Assembly (NCBI GenBank): GCA_016192035.1
Contig: JACPUW010000004.1
Coordinates: 78,213-142,212, forward strand
Direction of reading: 5' to 3'
DNA: 64,000 nucleotides
From: Bacteroidota bacterium
Lineage (GTDB): Bacteria > Bacteroidota > Bacteroidia > CAILMK01 > JACPUW01
Made by a program: the position numbers and the translations under genes. A model generated the notes under the pieces. That model was not told the origin of the DNA. It saw only the letters and a list, made by a program, of their open reading frames with translations, and searched no databases. Shown piece by piece: positions 10,196 through 19,180 of this stretch (position 1 is the stretch's first letter; every line of letters starts with the position of its first letter).

Positions 10196-13100
10196 TTACT
10201 CCTCTATGTAATCGGCTATTGCTATTAGTACCCGTGTGCCCCCTACTGTGCCATCAGCACAGGGCACATCAGAAACCTCTACGGTATAGCGCCCTTTGGC
10301 GGCTGCCATAAGCCCAATGCGATCTTGGGTAACCTTCATGCCCAATGATTGGTACTTATTGGTTTTCAATGCTTTGATTTCAGCAGCTCTCTGCCTGCCT
10401 ACCCCATTGTCTTCAATCGAGATTTGGATGCCCCCGGAGGTGCGCGCTACGCCAATGTGCAATTTGCCCATCCCCCCGGGTTTGTTCTTTATACCATGTA
10501 TTATAGCGTTCTCCACGTAGGGCTGGAGCATCATGGTAGGGATTTCAATATCTTCGGCATCAATTGATTCGCCTATTTCTATTTGAAAATCAAAACTCTC
10601 GTTAAAGCGCAGGCGCTCCAGGTCTATGTACAGTTTCAGCGTATCAAGTTCATCAGACAGAGCTATATACTCAAGTCGGGTGCTGTTTAATATGGCCCGC
10701 ATTAGGGTGGCAAACTTGCTTAGGTAGTGGCGTGCGGCCCCCTTGTCGTTATTTTCAATAAAATGCTGTATGCTGTTGAGTGAGTTGAATATAAAGTGTG
10801 GATCCATTTGTGCCCTTAGCGACGACAATTGGTGCTTGATGGATTCCCCCTCGGCACGCGCCAGTTTGAGCTCCGCCTCTACCAACTGCCGTTTGGCGCT
10901 GTTTCTCACGGTTTTTACCACCATAAAAGATACCCCGGCCACCATGAGCAAGGCAAGTACGAAGAGCATGGGCTGAAACCACCACTTGAGGTACACGGGG
11001 GCCATGATTTGCAACTGTACCGCATCACCGGTGGTATTCCAAACCCCGTCATTATTACAGGCCTGTACCCTAAATGTATATTTTCCAGGAGGTAGGTTGG
11101 TGAAAGCCGCGCTGCGCCCAAATCCCAAGTCCACCCAGTCTGAATTGAAACCCTCCAGCAGGTACCTAAACTTGTTAAGGTGGGAATTGACATAGCTAAA
11201 TGCCACAAATTCAAAGAATATGGCATTGTTGGTGTATTGGAGTTGAATTAAATCCTTGTCAGCGAAACCCAAAGGCCCTACGGGTTCTCCCGGGTGATAG
11301 TAAGCCGAGATGTGTACGGGCGGGGCATAGGCATTTATGGACATCTCATCGGGATGAAACGAGTTGAAACCCTTGATACCGCCAAAGTAGATACGCCCGG
11401 TGTGCGCCCCCCTACAGTATGCCCCTTGGTTAAATTCATTGCTCTGTAAGTTACACGATTGGTCGTAGTTTTTAAATCTATGTGTTTCGGGGTTGAAAGC
11501 CGATAAGCCAAAATTGGTGCTCATCCAGATTAAACCCTCCCTGTCTTCCACAAAACCATACACCACATCGTTGGCCAATCCGTCTAACTCTGTAAATGCC
11601 GTAAATATTTGTTTTTCTTGATTGTACAGGTTAAATCCCCCACCAAAAGTGCCTACCCATACCCTACCCTTATGGTCTTTGTATATTGACATGACCTTGT
11701 CATAGCTTAGGCTGCTGGTGTCATTCGGACTGTGGGCCAGGTGGGTGATGCTGCCGGTGGAGGGTTGGATCACGGCTATGCCTCCCCCAAAACTGCCCGC
11801 CCACACCTCATCAGGCCCCACCATTTCTATGGCCAATACCGTATTGCTGCTAAATGTCCTGTTTTCCTCCGGATTTATATTGTACCATATAAAGTTGCCC
11901 GTTGCGGTATCCAGGCAGTTGATGCCCACGTCGGTTCCTATCCACAGCCTGCCCTGGCCATCAAATTTTAGGGCGTACACAGAGTTGTCACTGAGCAATT
12001 TCCCACCACCCGTGCTATCCTTTTTGTATGATTTAACCACGCCTGTGCGCGGATTGTACCTGGCTAGCCCATGCCCTAAGCTTCCTATCCATATATTCCC
12101 ATGTTGGTCGGGCGCCAGTGCCCAGATTTTTTCCAAATGTGAAAGCTCGTCAAAATGCCGGTAAGTATGGCCAAGAATTTTGCCTTGGCCGTCAAATTGG
12201 TGGCCAACAAGGCAAAGGCCTCCCCCATCGGTGCCCACCCACACATCCCCTTCGGCGTTTTCGGCCAGGGCAAAAACCCGTTCGGTGCCCTTAGCTGCGC
12301 GGAACTCGGCCTGGGGCCTATAGAGCCTAAACTGGCTTATGTATCGGTCATATTTGCTTATACCGCCATGATAAGTGCCTATCCACACCACACCAGAGCG
12401 GTCTTGCACTATGGAAGTGACCACATTATCAGAAAGTGAATATTCGTCGCTGGGATGGTTGGCAAACCGCCTAAAGGTTTTATCATTTGCCGACAACACG
12501 GCCAAACCACCTCCATTGCTGCCCAGCCATAAGGTGCCATCATTGGTTTGGCATATGGCCGTAATGGGTTTACCCGCTTCCCCAATCTCATCATGTTCAA
12601 CCACCCTGATTTTTTTTAGGCTTATGTCCAGAAAAACCGCTCCCATGTCAGTTCCCACCCAGGTTCCTTCAGGCAATGCGCAAATGGCGTACGCCGACGC
12701 ATTGTTCAGGGCGAAGTACTCCTCGGTGGTTGGCAGTGGGGTAAGCTCGTTGGTCTTTCTGTTCCAAATGGCAAGTCCATAATCGTGGGCCACTAGCACA
12801 TCACCTTTACCTGTAATGGCTATATCATTTACTTTAGAGTAGGATGCATCGTCAAATTCGATGGAAGAGAACGACTTCCTGTCGTATGAAATATCAAGGC
12901 CCAAATAGGTTCCCACCAATAAAAAGGAGTCGTGTTCCAGCACCGCATATACATCGTTGTGGGAAATCTGGTGTTCACTGCCGGTATTTTGAAAATTTTC
13001 AAACGCATGTTGGTCTGACCTGTAATAACTTAGCCCTCCTCCCAGGGTGCCTATCCAGAGGTTGCCTCCCGATGAAGGCTCTAGGCAAAAGATGAAATTA

Positions 13101-13402
13101 TCGGCTATGGAATGAGGGTCACCAGGCCGGTTCCTAAAATGTATAAAATCGTAACCATCATATCTGTTAAGGCCATCGGCGGTGCCTACCCACAGGTAGC
13201 CCACCTCGTCCTGTGCCAAGGCCAGTACCGAGCTCTGGGTAAGTCCCTCAGAAACCGACAAGCGCCTGAAATTGATCTCCTGTGCCATAAGTACATGCGC
13301 CAGGAATGGCTGGAGCCAAATCAGTGCAAGGGATATGATGTTAGCGCGGGCCAAAGAATGGGTTGTTTGAAGCGGGGTCAATTTAAGATTTGTTAAGACC
13401 AC
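10196..13402 (-). CDS. Propeller-sensor histidine kinase (LytS-like kinase core)
   Basis: A 1068-residue membrane sensor. After a signal/anchor region (about residues 15-40) come two seven-bladed propellers built from Reg_prop repeats (many copies of the type GxLWxGTxxGGL), then a Y_Y_Y domain (about 690-755), one transmembrane helix (about 770-795, from WWFQPMLFVLALL) and a His_kinase/HATPase core. The phosphoacceptor His is in QMDPHFIFNSLN; the ATP site contains ENAIIHGIKNK and IEDNGVGR. This layout matches Bacteroidota one-component-like sensors without a fused receiver domain; here the receiver is the separate LytTR regulator encoded directly downstream. The large periplasmic propeller senses an extracellular ligand, often a glycan breakdown product in the family. 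The listed start is GTG; the true start may be a little further in. Confidence 0.92.
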   Translation of the reverse strand: MVLTNLKLTPLQTTHSLARANIISLALIWLQPFLAHVLMAQEINFRRLSVSEGLTQSSVLALAQDEVGYLWVGTADGLNRYDGYDFIHFRNRPGDPHSIADNFIFCLEPSSGGNLWIGTLGGGLSYYRSDQHAFENFQNTGSEHQISHNDVYAVLEHDSFLLVGTYLGLDISYDRKSFSSIEFDDASYSKVNDIAITGKGDVLVAHDYGLAIWNRKTNELTPLPTTEEYFALNNASAYAICALPEGTWVGTDMGAVFLDISLKKIRVVEHDEIGEAGKPITAICQTNDGTLWLGSNGGGLAVLSANDKTFRRFANHPSDEYSLSDNVVTSIVQDRSGVVWIGTYHGGISKYDRYISQFRLYRPQAEFRAAKGTERVFALAENAEGDVWVGTDGGGLCLVGHQFDGQGKILGHTYRHFDELSHLEKIWALAPDQHGNIWIGSLGHGLARYNPRTGVVKSYKKDSTGGGKLLSDNSVYALKFDGQGRLWIGTDVGINCLDTATGNFIWYNINPEENRTFSSNTVLAIEMVGPDEVWAGSFGGGIAVIQPSTGSITHLAHSPNDTSSLSYDKVMSIYKDHKGRVWVGTFGGGFNLYNQEKQIFTAFTELDGLANDVVYGFVEDREGLIWMSTNFGLSAFNPETHRFKNYDQSCNLQSNEFNQGAYCRGAHTGRIYFGGIKGFNSFHPDEMSINAYAPPVHISAYYHPGEPVGPLGFADKDLIQLQYTNNAIFFEFVAFSYVNSHLNKFRYLLEGFNSDWVDLGFGRSAAFTNLPPGKYTFRVQACNNDGVWNTTGDAVQLQIMAPVYLKWWFQPMLFVLALLMVAGVSFMVVKTVRNSAKRQLVEAELKLARAEGESIKHQLSSLRAQMDPHFIFNSLNSIQHFIENNDKGAARHYLSKFATLMRAILNSTRLEYIALSDELDTLKLYIDLERLRFNESFDFQIEIGESIDAEDIEIPTMMLQPYVENAIIHGIKNKPGGMGKLHIGVARTSGGIQISIEDNGVGRQRAAEIKALKTNKYQSLGMKVTQDRIGLMAAAKGRYTVEVSDVPCADGTVGGTRVLIAIADYIEE

Positions 13403-13455
13403 CTATTCATTGCAGTTCACACCTGAGCTGATACATGCGATAAGTGGTAGTTGGC

Positions 13456-14394
13456 TCAAAGGACTCCCATTTTTTGAAGCAGGAATTGGTGCATCTTATC
13501 GCGGGCTTCGTAGGTCCAGCCGGCAATATGCGGAGTGACAATAGCCCTTTCCGATTCCAGCATTTTGTCTATCAGGGCTACGTCCCCATCGCTGTTCTGA
13601 ATTAAGGGTTCCTTTTCCAGCACATCAAGGGCGGCTTTTAGCACCTTGCCTCTCTCCATGGCCCTATATAATGCCGGAAGATGGCAAATAGCTCCTCTTG
13701 ATGTATTTATAAAGTAAATGGGCCGGTCAAAAGCGTCAAAGAAAGCATCGTTGGCATAGTGGTAAGTCTCAGGGTTGAGCGGCAGGTGCAGGCTCACCAT
13801 CTCGGCTTCTGCAAACACCTGTTCAAGGGGCACCAAACCAGTCCCCAAGCCATCCACCTGGTATTTATACTTGTCGTGGGGAAGGAGCTTTACCTCAAAT
13901 CCCCTGATTTTGTTGCAAAAAGCCAAGCCGGTGTGGCCCACGCCAATCACACCCACTGCCCTGCCTTGCAGCTCTATACCGCGATTTTCTTCCCTTATCC
14001 AGGCGTGCCGGCGGGCCTCACCCACTGCCTTCACCAGGTTGTTGGCAAGGCAGAGCAATAAGCCCAGGGTGTGCTCGCCCACTGCGTTGGCATTGCCTTC
14101 GGGGGAGTTTATCACGTGGATATGGTGCTCTTTGCAGTATGCCATATCAATGTTATCGAGTCCACTTCCTGGCCTCAGCACTAGTTGGATGGCCGAAAAA
14201 TGGGCAAAAAAACGCTCATGGAGCTGTAGGGCACTCTTTATAAGTATGGCCTGGTACTCATTGGGCAGGTCATACAAACCCTGGTTGTCTATCATTGGCC
14301 TGTATTCCAGCTCATACCCCTTTTTAGAAAGGGCATCCATAAAAAAAACGGGACACTCATCACAAATGAGCATCTTGGGCGCTTGGGCTTTCAT
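13456..14394 (-). CDS. NAD-dependent 2-hydroxyacid dehydrogenase
   Basis: A 312-residue D-isomer-specific 2-hydroxyacid dehydrogenase. The nucleotide-binding Rossmann motif is GVIGVGHTG (about residues 150-160); catalytic residues are an Arg in INTSRGA, a Glu in LEKEP and the His in TPHIAGW. Substrates in the family are small D-2-hydroxyacids such as 3-phosphoglycerate or glyoxylate, so this could serve serine synthesis. It sits beside rsmA and near pdxA, but its length and motifs do not match the longer PdxB (erythronate-4-phosphate dehydrogenase). ATG at 14394 is preferred over the upstream TTG at 14418 because the family starts close to the first beta strand (KMLICDE). Substrate not assignable. 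Confidence 0.85.
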   Translation of the reverse strand: MKAQAPKMLICDECPVFFMDALSKKGYELEYRPMIDNQGLYDLPNEYQAILIKSALQLHERFFAHFSAIQLVLRPGSGLDNIDMAYCKEHHIHVINSPEGNANAVGEHTLGLLLCLANNLVKAVGEARRHAWIREENRGIELQGRAVGVIGVGHTGLAFCNKIRGFEVKLLPHDKYKYQVDGLGTGLVPLEQVFAEAEMVSLHLPLNPETYHYANDAFFDAFDRPIYFINTSRGAICHLPALYRAMERGKVLKAALDVLEKEPLIQNSDGDVALIDKMLESERAIVTPHIAGWTYEARDKMHQFLLQKMGVL

Positions 14395-14443
14395 GGGCAC
14401 AAATAACCGCAACCCCAAGTCAAACCGAACTTAGTATGGCACC

Positions 14444-15220
14444 TTACCCTTTGAGCCAAATGGCCAAGCCAATAAGTTCATCCAATGACAGTGCCTCAGC
14501 GCGTTTGCCCAGCAAGTCAGTTGGCCATGCACTTGGATCCTTGCCTTGGAGCAAGGTGGACAATGCATTTCGCAGTGTTTTGCGTCTTTGTTGAAAGGCG
14601 GTTTTAACCACCTTAAAAAGCCAGGTGGCTTCTAAACCAGGCACTTCGCTGCGATACCTTACCAGTCGAATTACCGTGGAATGTACCTTGGGCGGAGGCA
14701 CAAAGGCGCCCGGTGCTAAGTGAAATATGGTCTCTACCCGGTAGTAGGCCTGAACCAGCACGGAGAGAATGCCGTACTCCTTGCCTCCGTGAGATGCGGC
14801 CATTCGCTGGGCCACTTCTTTCTGGAACATACCTACCATTTCGGGAACCATACATCTGTTTTCCAGCACCTTAAATACTATTTGGCTCGACACGTTGTAG
14901 GGGAAATTGCCACAAACGCCCACCTCTTGGCCTTGGTCATGCAGCGGCCACTTTAAAAAGTCGGCTTCCACTACCTCCACACCACTGGGGCCATATTTGG
15001 CCACTAAGCCAGGTACCAAGTCCCTATCTATTTCTACTAGGCAAAGCTTGCCACCTGTCGGCACCCGGTTTGCCAGGTGCTGGGTAAGCATGCCCGCCCC
15101 AGGGCCTACTTCTATAAGTGTATGGTAATGTGTGCCCCAGCCCTCAATGGTTGCGCCGATCCTTGCTGCTTGGTTGGTGTCCCTAAGAAAATGCTGGCCA
15201 TATCGCTTCTTGTATTGCAT
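14444..15220 (-). CDS. rsmA: 16S rRNA dimethyladenosine transferase RsmA (KsgA)
   Basis: A 258-residue methyltransferase that dimethylates the two adjacent adenosines near the 3' end of 16S rRNA (A1518/A1519 in E. coli numbering) during 30S maturation. The N-terminus QYKKRYGQHFLRD is the family signature; SAM binding uses EVGPGAGMLTQ, and the catalytic NxPY-type motif is NFPYNVSS. The C-terminal helical domain holds FVPPPKVHSTVIRL. ATG 15220 is chosen because it starts exactly at the family N-terminus, although the reading frame is open to 15265. A perfect TACCTTTG promoter element ends only 6 bases before this ATG, so the mRNA is likely leaderless or nearly so. Divergent from pdxA. Confidence 0.97.
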   Translation of the reverse strand: MQYKKRYGQHFLRDTNQAARIGATIEGWGTHYHTLIEVGPGAGMLTQHLANRVPTGGKLCLVEIDRDLVPGLVAKYGPSGVEVVEADFLKWPLHDQGQEVGVCGNFPYNVSSQIVFKVLENRCMVPEMVGMFQKEVAQRMAASHGGKEYGILSVLVQAYYRVETIFHLAPGAFVPPPKVHSTVIRLVRYRSEVPGLEATWLFKVVKTAFQQRRKTLRNALSTLLQGKDPSAWPTDLLGKRAEALSLDELIGLAIWLKG

Positions 15221-15226
15221 GAAAGA

Positions 15227-15234
15227 CAAAGGTA
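15227..15234 (-). promoter_or_regulatory. rsmA promoter -7 element
   Basis: Perfect TAnnTTTG (TACCTTTG on the minus strand), with only 6 bases between it and the rsmA ATG. Transcription normally starts about this distance downstream, so the start codon would be at or next to the 5' end of the mRNA. No TTG at the usual -33 distance was found. Confidence 0.6.
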
Positions 15235-15301
15235 GCCGCCCCGTGCGGCAGCCCCCTACCCCCAATAGGTTTTAATATTGCAGTCATATTAAAACCCATA
15301 C

Positions 15302-16375
15302 ATGAGCCACGGCGCTAAAAAACAGCACCCTAAGTTAGCCATTACCATAGGTGATATTAATGGTATAGGGCCGGAAATAATCATAAAGGCATTTAGGGAA
15401 GACCGATTTCTGAACCTCTGTACGCCAATCATTTATGGGAGTGCCCCAGCCATGATTTTCTATAAGAAGCTCCTACAGAACAAGGGCTTCATTTTTCAGA
15501 CTATCCAGCACCCTGATGAAGCCCATCCCAAGAAAATAAATTTGGTAAATGCTTGGGAAGAAGACATTAAAATTCAGGTTGGAGAACCTACTCCCGCCGC
15601 AGGCAAGGCCGCTTTTAGGGCACTTTCCCTTGCCATGGAGCACATAAACTCCGGTGCCTTGGAAATATTGGTAACAGCGCCCATACATAAAAAGAGTACC
15701 CAACAGGGAGGAATGAACTTCCCCGGCCACACGGAATACCTGGCACATGCCTGCAATACTGACCAGCAACTCATGGTATTGGTGGGTGAAAGGCTGAAGG
15801 TAGCCGTGGTAAGTGGCCATGTTCCATTGGCCAACGTACAGGCCGACATAAGCAAGAAAAAAGTACTAAAGGCCATAAAAGCCCTCCACCGTTCACTGCT
15901 TGAAGACTTTGGGTGCAATGGGCCACGTATAGCCGTCCTGGGGCTTAATCCTCATGCCGGAGAGGGTGGCACCCTGGGCACCGAGGAACAAGACAGCCTG
16001 GCTCCCGCCATGGAAGAGGCCGCCCGCCATGGAATCACTGCCCTGGGCCCCTATCCTGCCGACGGTTTTTTTGGCACGGGGCTTTACAAGAATTTCGATG
16101 CCGTACTGGCCATGTACCACGACCAAGGATTGGTTCCCTTCAAACTCCTGGAGTTTGAAAACGGGGTAAACTTTACTGCGGGCCTGCCCATAGTGCGTAC
16201 CTCACCTGACCACGGTACGGCATTTTCCATAGCCGGAAAAGACCAGGCAAGCGATCAGTCCATGGTGGAAGCCATATACCTAGCCCTCAAAGTTTATCAT
16301 AACCGATTGGAATACAAGGAATCCAATGCCAATCCACTGGGCACTAAGGTAGAGCGCCAAAAAGACCGCGAATAG
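15302..16375 (+). CDS. pdxA: 4-hydroxythreonine-4-phosphate dehydrogenase PdxA
   Basis: A 357-residue enzyme of the DXP-dependent pyridoxal-phosphate pathway: it oxidises 4-phosphohydroxy-L-threonine with NAD(P); the decarboxylated product is condensed with DXP by PdxJ. Signatures: TIGDINGIGPEI at the N-terminus, metal-binding His in FPGHTEYLAH, LGLNPHAGEGG, and YHDQGLVPFKLL; TSPDHGTAF near the end. Length is normal for the family. It is transcribed away from rsmA, the same pdxA-rsmA proximity seen in many bacteria though there usually co-directional. Upstream is a near-match promoter element TAATATTG at 15273-15280 (one mismatch). An inverted repeat with 7-base arms follows the gene at 16382-16404. 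Confidence 0.97.
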   Translation: MSHGAKKQHPKLAITIGDINGIGPEIIIKAFREDRFLNLCTPIIYGSAPAMIFYKKLLQNKGFIFQTIQHPDEAHPKKINLVNAWEEDIKIQVGEPTPAAGKAAFRALSLAMEHINSGALEILVTAPIHKKSTQQGGMNFPGHTEYLAHACNTDQQLMVLVGERLKVAVVSGHVPLANVQADISKKKVLKAIKALHRSLLEDFGCNGPRIAVLGLNPHAGEGGTLGTEEQDSLAPAMEEAARHGITALGPYPADGFFGTGLYKNFDAVLAMYHDQGLVPFKLLEFENGVNFTAGLPIVRTSPDHGTAFSIAGKDQASDQSMVEAIYLALKVYHNRLEYKESNANPLGTKVERQKDRE

Positions 16376-16381
16376 CCGCTT

Positions 16382-16404
16382 TTTTGCCCATTGCCGTGGC
16401 AAAA
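16382..16404 (+). terminator. Possible weak hairpin after pdxA
   Basis: Seven-base arms TTTTGCC (16382-16388) and GGCAAAA (16398-16404) with a 9-base loop lie just after the pdxA stop. The stem has only three G:C pairs, and no clean U-tract follows, so its role as a terminator is uncertain. The DUF177 promoter element follows directly. Confidence 0.3.
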
Positions 16405-16416
16405 GAATATTTACCT

Positions 16417-16424
16417 TACTTTTG
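16417..16424 (+). promoter_or_regulatory. Promoter of the DUF177-rpmF-plsX-fabH operon
   Basis: Perfect TAnnTTTG (TACTTTTG). A TTG at 16391-16393 lies 23 bases upstream, at the far end of the reported spacing. The predicted transcript start lies near 16431, which rules out the TTG at 16391 as the start codon of the following gene. Confidence 0.55.
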
Positions 16425-16438
16425 CAAGCCAATTTTTT

Positions 16439-16960
16439 TTGAAGGTGTTTCATTTGCAGGATTTTACCATCAATTTTGGAAGGCTCAAACCCGGCAAGCA
16501 CGTATTTGACTTCCAAGTGGATGATACCTTCTTTGCGCACTTTCAGCTAGATAGCATGTTGAACTGCAGGTCACAAACCAGGCTTACCATTGATAAGCCC
16601 AAGGCCAATCTTATGGATTGGAACTTTGCCATTGCAGGCAGGTCTGATTTTCCTTGCGACCGCTGCAACGACGTGTTGTCTTATCCAATAGGGGGTAATT
16701 ATGAAGTAATTGTGAAACTGGAAGATGGGGCTTCACAGGATGAGGATGACATCATTTTCCTTCCCAGCGACAGCTATGAATATAACATAGCGCAGCTTGT
16801 GTATGATTTTCACTTACTGAGTGTTCCGTTCAAGAAGGAATGCCTTCGCCAGGACCACCCCAGTTGCCTGGAGGCCAACCGAATATTGAATGGTGGAAGT
16901 GGCAATCAAAATGGCAATGGCCTTGACCCGCGTTGGAATGAATTAAGAAAACTCTTATAA
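16439..16960 (+). CDS. DUF177 (YceD-like) protein
   Basis: A protein of about 173 residues of the DUF177/YceD family, whose gene is almost always directly upstream of rpmF; homologues are linked to 23S rRNA accumulation and large-subunit assembly. Visible features: the N-terminal FTINFGRLKPGKHVFDF segment and the Cys pair CDRCND in the middle that fits a metal-binding knuckle; a DxxHPSCLE segment near the end. No ATG exists at a sensible place. TTG 16439 is chosen because the promoter element at 16417-16424 puts the transcript start near 16431 and because family members begin a few residues before this conserved N-terminus; TTG 16454 is an alternative. Confidence 0.85.
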   Translation: MKVFHLQDFTINFGRLKPGKHVFDFQVDDTFFAHFQLDSMLNCRSQTRLTIDKPKANLMDWNFAIAGRSDFPCDRCNDVLSYPIGGNYEVIVKLEDGASQDEDDIIFLPSDSYEYNIAQLVYDFHLLSVPFKKECLRQDHPSCLEANRILNGGSGNQNGNGLDPRWNELRKLL

Positions 16961-16981
16961 TCAAATATTTAGCTTAAAACC

Positions 16982-17188
16982 ATGGCACATCCTAAACGGA
17001 AAATCTCCAAAACCCGACGTGACAAACGAAGGACACACTTCAAAAGCGTAGCCCCTACCCTTAGCACCGACAGCACCACCGGCGAAGTGCACGAAAGGCA
17101 CCACGCACATGAGGTGGACAATGTGATCTACTACCGGGGCAAGGTGCTCTTTGAAAAACCCCAAAGGGCAAGTGCTAAAAACCAATAA
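16982..17188 (+). CDS. rpmF: 50S ribosomal protein L32
   Basis: A 68-residue basic protein starting MAHPKRKISKTRRDKRR, the L32 signature. It lacks the four zinc-binding cysteines of the C+ form (where CxxC pairs occur this protein has Thr/Ser/His-rich sequence), so it is the zinc-independent C- form, usual in Bacteroidota. Located 21 bp after DUF177 and 15 bp before plsX in the classical rpmF-plsX-fabH arrangement that couples ribosome and phospholipid synthesis. Confidence 0.97.
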   Translation: MAHPKRKISKTRRDKRRTHFKSVAPTLSTDSTTGEVHERHHAHEVDNVIYYRGKVLFEKPQRASAKNQ

Positions 17189-17203
17189 CTTTCGCCTTAG
17201 CAC

Positions 17204-18139
17204 ATGGTGAGAATAGGCCTTGATGCCATGGGTGGCGATTTTGCCCCTGAATCGCCGCTAAAAGGCATTGATTTAGCACTGACTGAACTGAAAAGTGCTT
17301 TTGATGTGCACCTCTATGGCCCTGGGCATGTACTGGATTCCTATACTCCGGTTGTGGCGGGCAGGGTGGTGAAGGTTGAGGCGCCTGATGTCATAGAAAT
17401 GGGTGAATCGCCTACCAAGGCCATTATGAAAAAGCCCAATTCAAGCATTGCCCTGGCTTTGGCCCAACTCAAGGCAGGCCACATTGACATGTTCATCAGC
17501 GCGGGCAATACCGGTGCCGTTTTGGTAGGGGCAATGTACACCGTAAAAGCCACCGAAGGCGTAATTCGACCTGCCATAGCCAGTTATGTTCCCAATCTCA
17601 AAGGCGGGTTCAGCATTTTACTCGATGTGGGCGCCAATCCCGATGCCAAGCCTGACGTGCTTCATCAATTCGCTATTTTGGGTAGCCTTTATGCCCAGTA
17701 TATGTTTAACAAACCCACCCCAAAGGTGGGACTCATTAACATAGGTAGCGAAGCAGAAAAAGGCAGTTTGGTGGCACAAGCGGCCTACAACCTGTTTAAG
17801 GATAGCGATAAGATCCACTTTGGGGGCAACATGGAGGGGTATGACGTGTTTACTGGGGAGTATGATGTGATGGTGTGCGATGGATTTGTAGGAAACGTAC
17901 TGCTTAAGACCGCTGAATCGCTGTACAAGATTTTTGGCAGCAAGCTCCACGAAGACCCATTCATAAAAAAGTTTGATTATCAATATTATGGGGGCACCCC
18001 CATTTTGGGCATCAATAAACCTGTTCTCATAGGCCATGGCATTTCATCGCCCAGGGCCTTTGTATCCATGATCAGCCAAGGGGTGGAAATGGTGAACTCG
18101 GGTTTAGTGGAAAAAGTAAAAACTACATTTGAGCCCTAA
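17204..18139 (+). CDS. plsX: Phosphate acyltransferase PlsX
   Basis: A 311-residue peripheral membrane enzyme converting acyl-ACP plus phosphate to acyl-phosphate, the donor used by PlsY to start phospholipid synthesis. Recognised by the N-terminal IGLDAMGGDFAPE, the SSIALALAQLK and SAGNTGAVLVG segments, NIGSEAEKGS, and VCDGFVGNVLLKT. Normal length. In the rpmF-plsX-fabH operon with 15 bp spacing on both sides, so expression is tied to fatty acid initiation by FabH. Confidence 0.97.
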   Translation: MVRIGLDAMGGDFAPESPLKGIDLALTELKSAFDVHLYGPGHVLDSYTPVVAGRVVKVEAPDVIEMGESPTKAIMKKPNSSIALALAQLKAGHIDMFISAGNTGAVLVGAMYTVKATEGVIRPAIASYVPNLKGGFSILLDVGANPDAKPDVLHQFAILGSLYAQYMFNKPTPKVGLINIGSEAEKGSLVAQAAYNLFKDSDKIHFGGNMEGYDVFTGEYDVMVCDGFVGNVLLKTAESLYKIFGSKLHEDPFIKKFDYQYYGGTPILGINKPVLIGHGISSPRAFVSMISQGVEMVNSGLVEKVKTTFEP

Positions 18140-18153
18140 TCCAAACGCTATAA

Positions 18154-19143
18154 ATGCATAAAACAACTGCCGCCATTACTGGGGTGGCTACTTACCTGCC
18201 CGAGTACGTGCTCTCCAATGCCGAACTTGAGAAAATGGTAGATACCACCGATGAGTGGATACGTACCCGGACCGGAATTAGCGAACGGAGGATACTCAAA
18301 GAAGAAGGCAGGGGGGTAAGTTTTATAGCTGAAGAAGCCATCAAAAAGCTTCTCACCAAGACCAACACAGACCCTAACGACATAGAGCTTATCATTTTTG
18401 CCACGGTTACGCCTGACCATATTTTTCCCGCAACGGCCAATAAAATAGCCTACAACCTGGGCATGAACCGGGCATGGGGTTTTGACTTAGAGGCGGCGTG
18501 CTCAGGATTTCTGTATTCCCTCACCATAGCCTCCAAACTTATAGAGGCAGGCATGCACCGCAAGGTGCTGGTGGTGGGTGCCGACAAAATGTCGTCTATC
18601 ATAGACTATACTGACCGCGCTACCTGCATCATTTTTGGCGATGGCGGGGGCGCCGTACTGCTTGAGGCCAACCAAGAAGGCAATGGCCTGATAGACTCCA
18701 CCCTGCACAGCGACGGCGTAGGGGTGCAGTACCTGCACATGAAAGCCGGTGGCTCAGTAAAACCACCCTCCATAGAAAGCGTGATGGCCCGCGAACACTA
18801 TGTGTTTCAAGAGGGTAAAACGGTTTTCAAGTTTGCCGTGACCAATATGGCAGATGCTTGCGAACAAATAATGAAACGCAACAACTTAACGAGCAACGAT
18901 ATACAATTTCTTTTGGCCCACCAGGCCAACCAGCGGATCATTGATGCCACCGCACAGCGCATGGGATTGGCATCTGATAAGGTGCTCATGAACATTCACC
19001 GCTATGGCAATACCACCAATGGCACCATTCCGCTCCTCATGTCAGATTTTGAAAACAGGTTTCACAAAGGCGACAACCTAATCTTGGCTGCATTCGGTGG
19101 CGGCTTCACATGGGGGGCTACCTATCTCAAATGGGCTTATTAA
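18154..19143 (+). CDS. fabH: 3-oxoacyl-ACP synthase III (FabH)
   Basis: A 329-residue condensing enzyme that starts fatty acid synthesis by joining acyl-CoA to malonyl-ACP. Catalytic triad visible: Cys116 in LEAACSGFLYS, His in LLAHQANQRI and Asn in HRYGNTTNGTIPL. N-terminal WIRTRTGISERR is also diagnostic. Bacteroidota FabH often prefers branched primers, giving iso/anteiso lipids; the specificity here cannot be read from sequence alone. It closes the DUF177-rpmF-plsX-fabH set, with efp following 37 bp later. Confidence 0.97.
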   Translation: MHKTTAAITGVATYLPEYVLSNAELEKMVDTTDEWIRTRTGISERRILKEEGRGVSFIAEEAIKKLLTKTNTDPNDIELIIFATVTPDHIFPATANKIAYNLGMNRAWGFDLEAACSGFLYSLTIASKLIEAGMHRKVLVVGADKMSSIIDYTDRATCIIFGDGGGAVLLEANQEGNGLIDSTLHSDGVGVQYLHMKAGGSVKPPSIESVMAREHYVFQEGKTVFKFAVTNMADACEQIMKRNNLTSNDIQFLLAHQANQRIIDATAQRMGLASDKVLMNIHRYGNTTNGTIPLLMSDFENRFHKGDNLILAAFGGGFTWGATYLKWAY

Positions 19144-19180
19144 TTGGTCGCAACAAAAAAAAACAGTTTAATCAGTACAC

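Noticed and set aside
13456..14394. Assignment as PdxB (erythronate-4-phosphate dehydrogenase) because pdxA is near
   Set aside because: Too short and lacks the PdxB C-terminal dimerisation domain; generic 2-hydroxyacid dehydrogenase motifs only.
13775..14434. Plus-strand frame of 219 codons opposite the 2-hydroxyacid dehydrogenase
   Set aside because: The minus-strand frame has clear catalytic motifs; the plus frame shows no family, promoter or signal.
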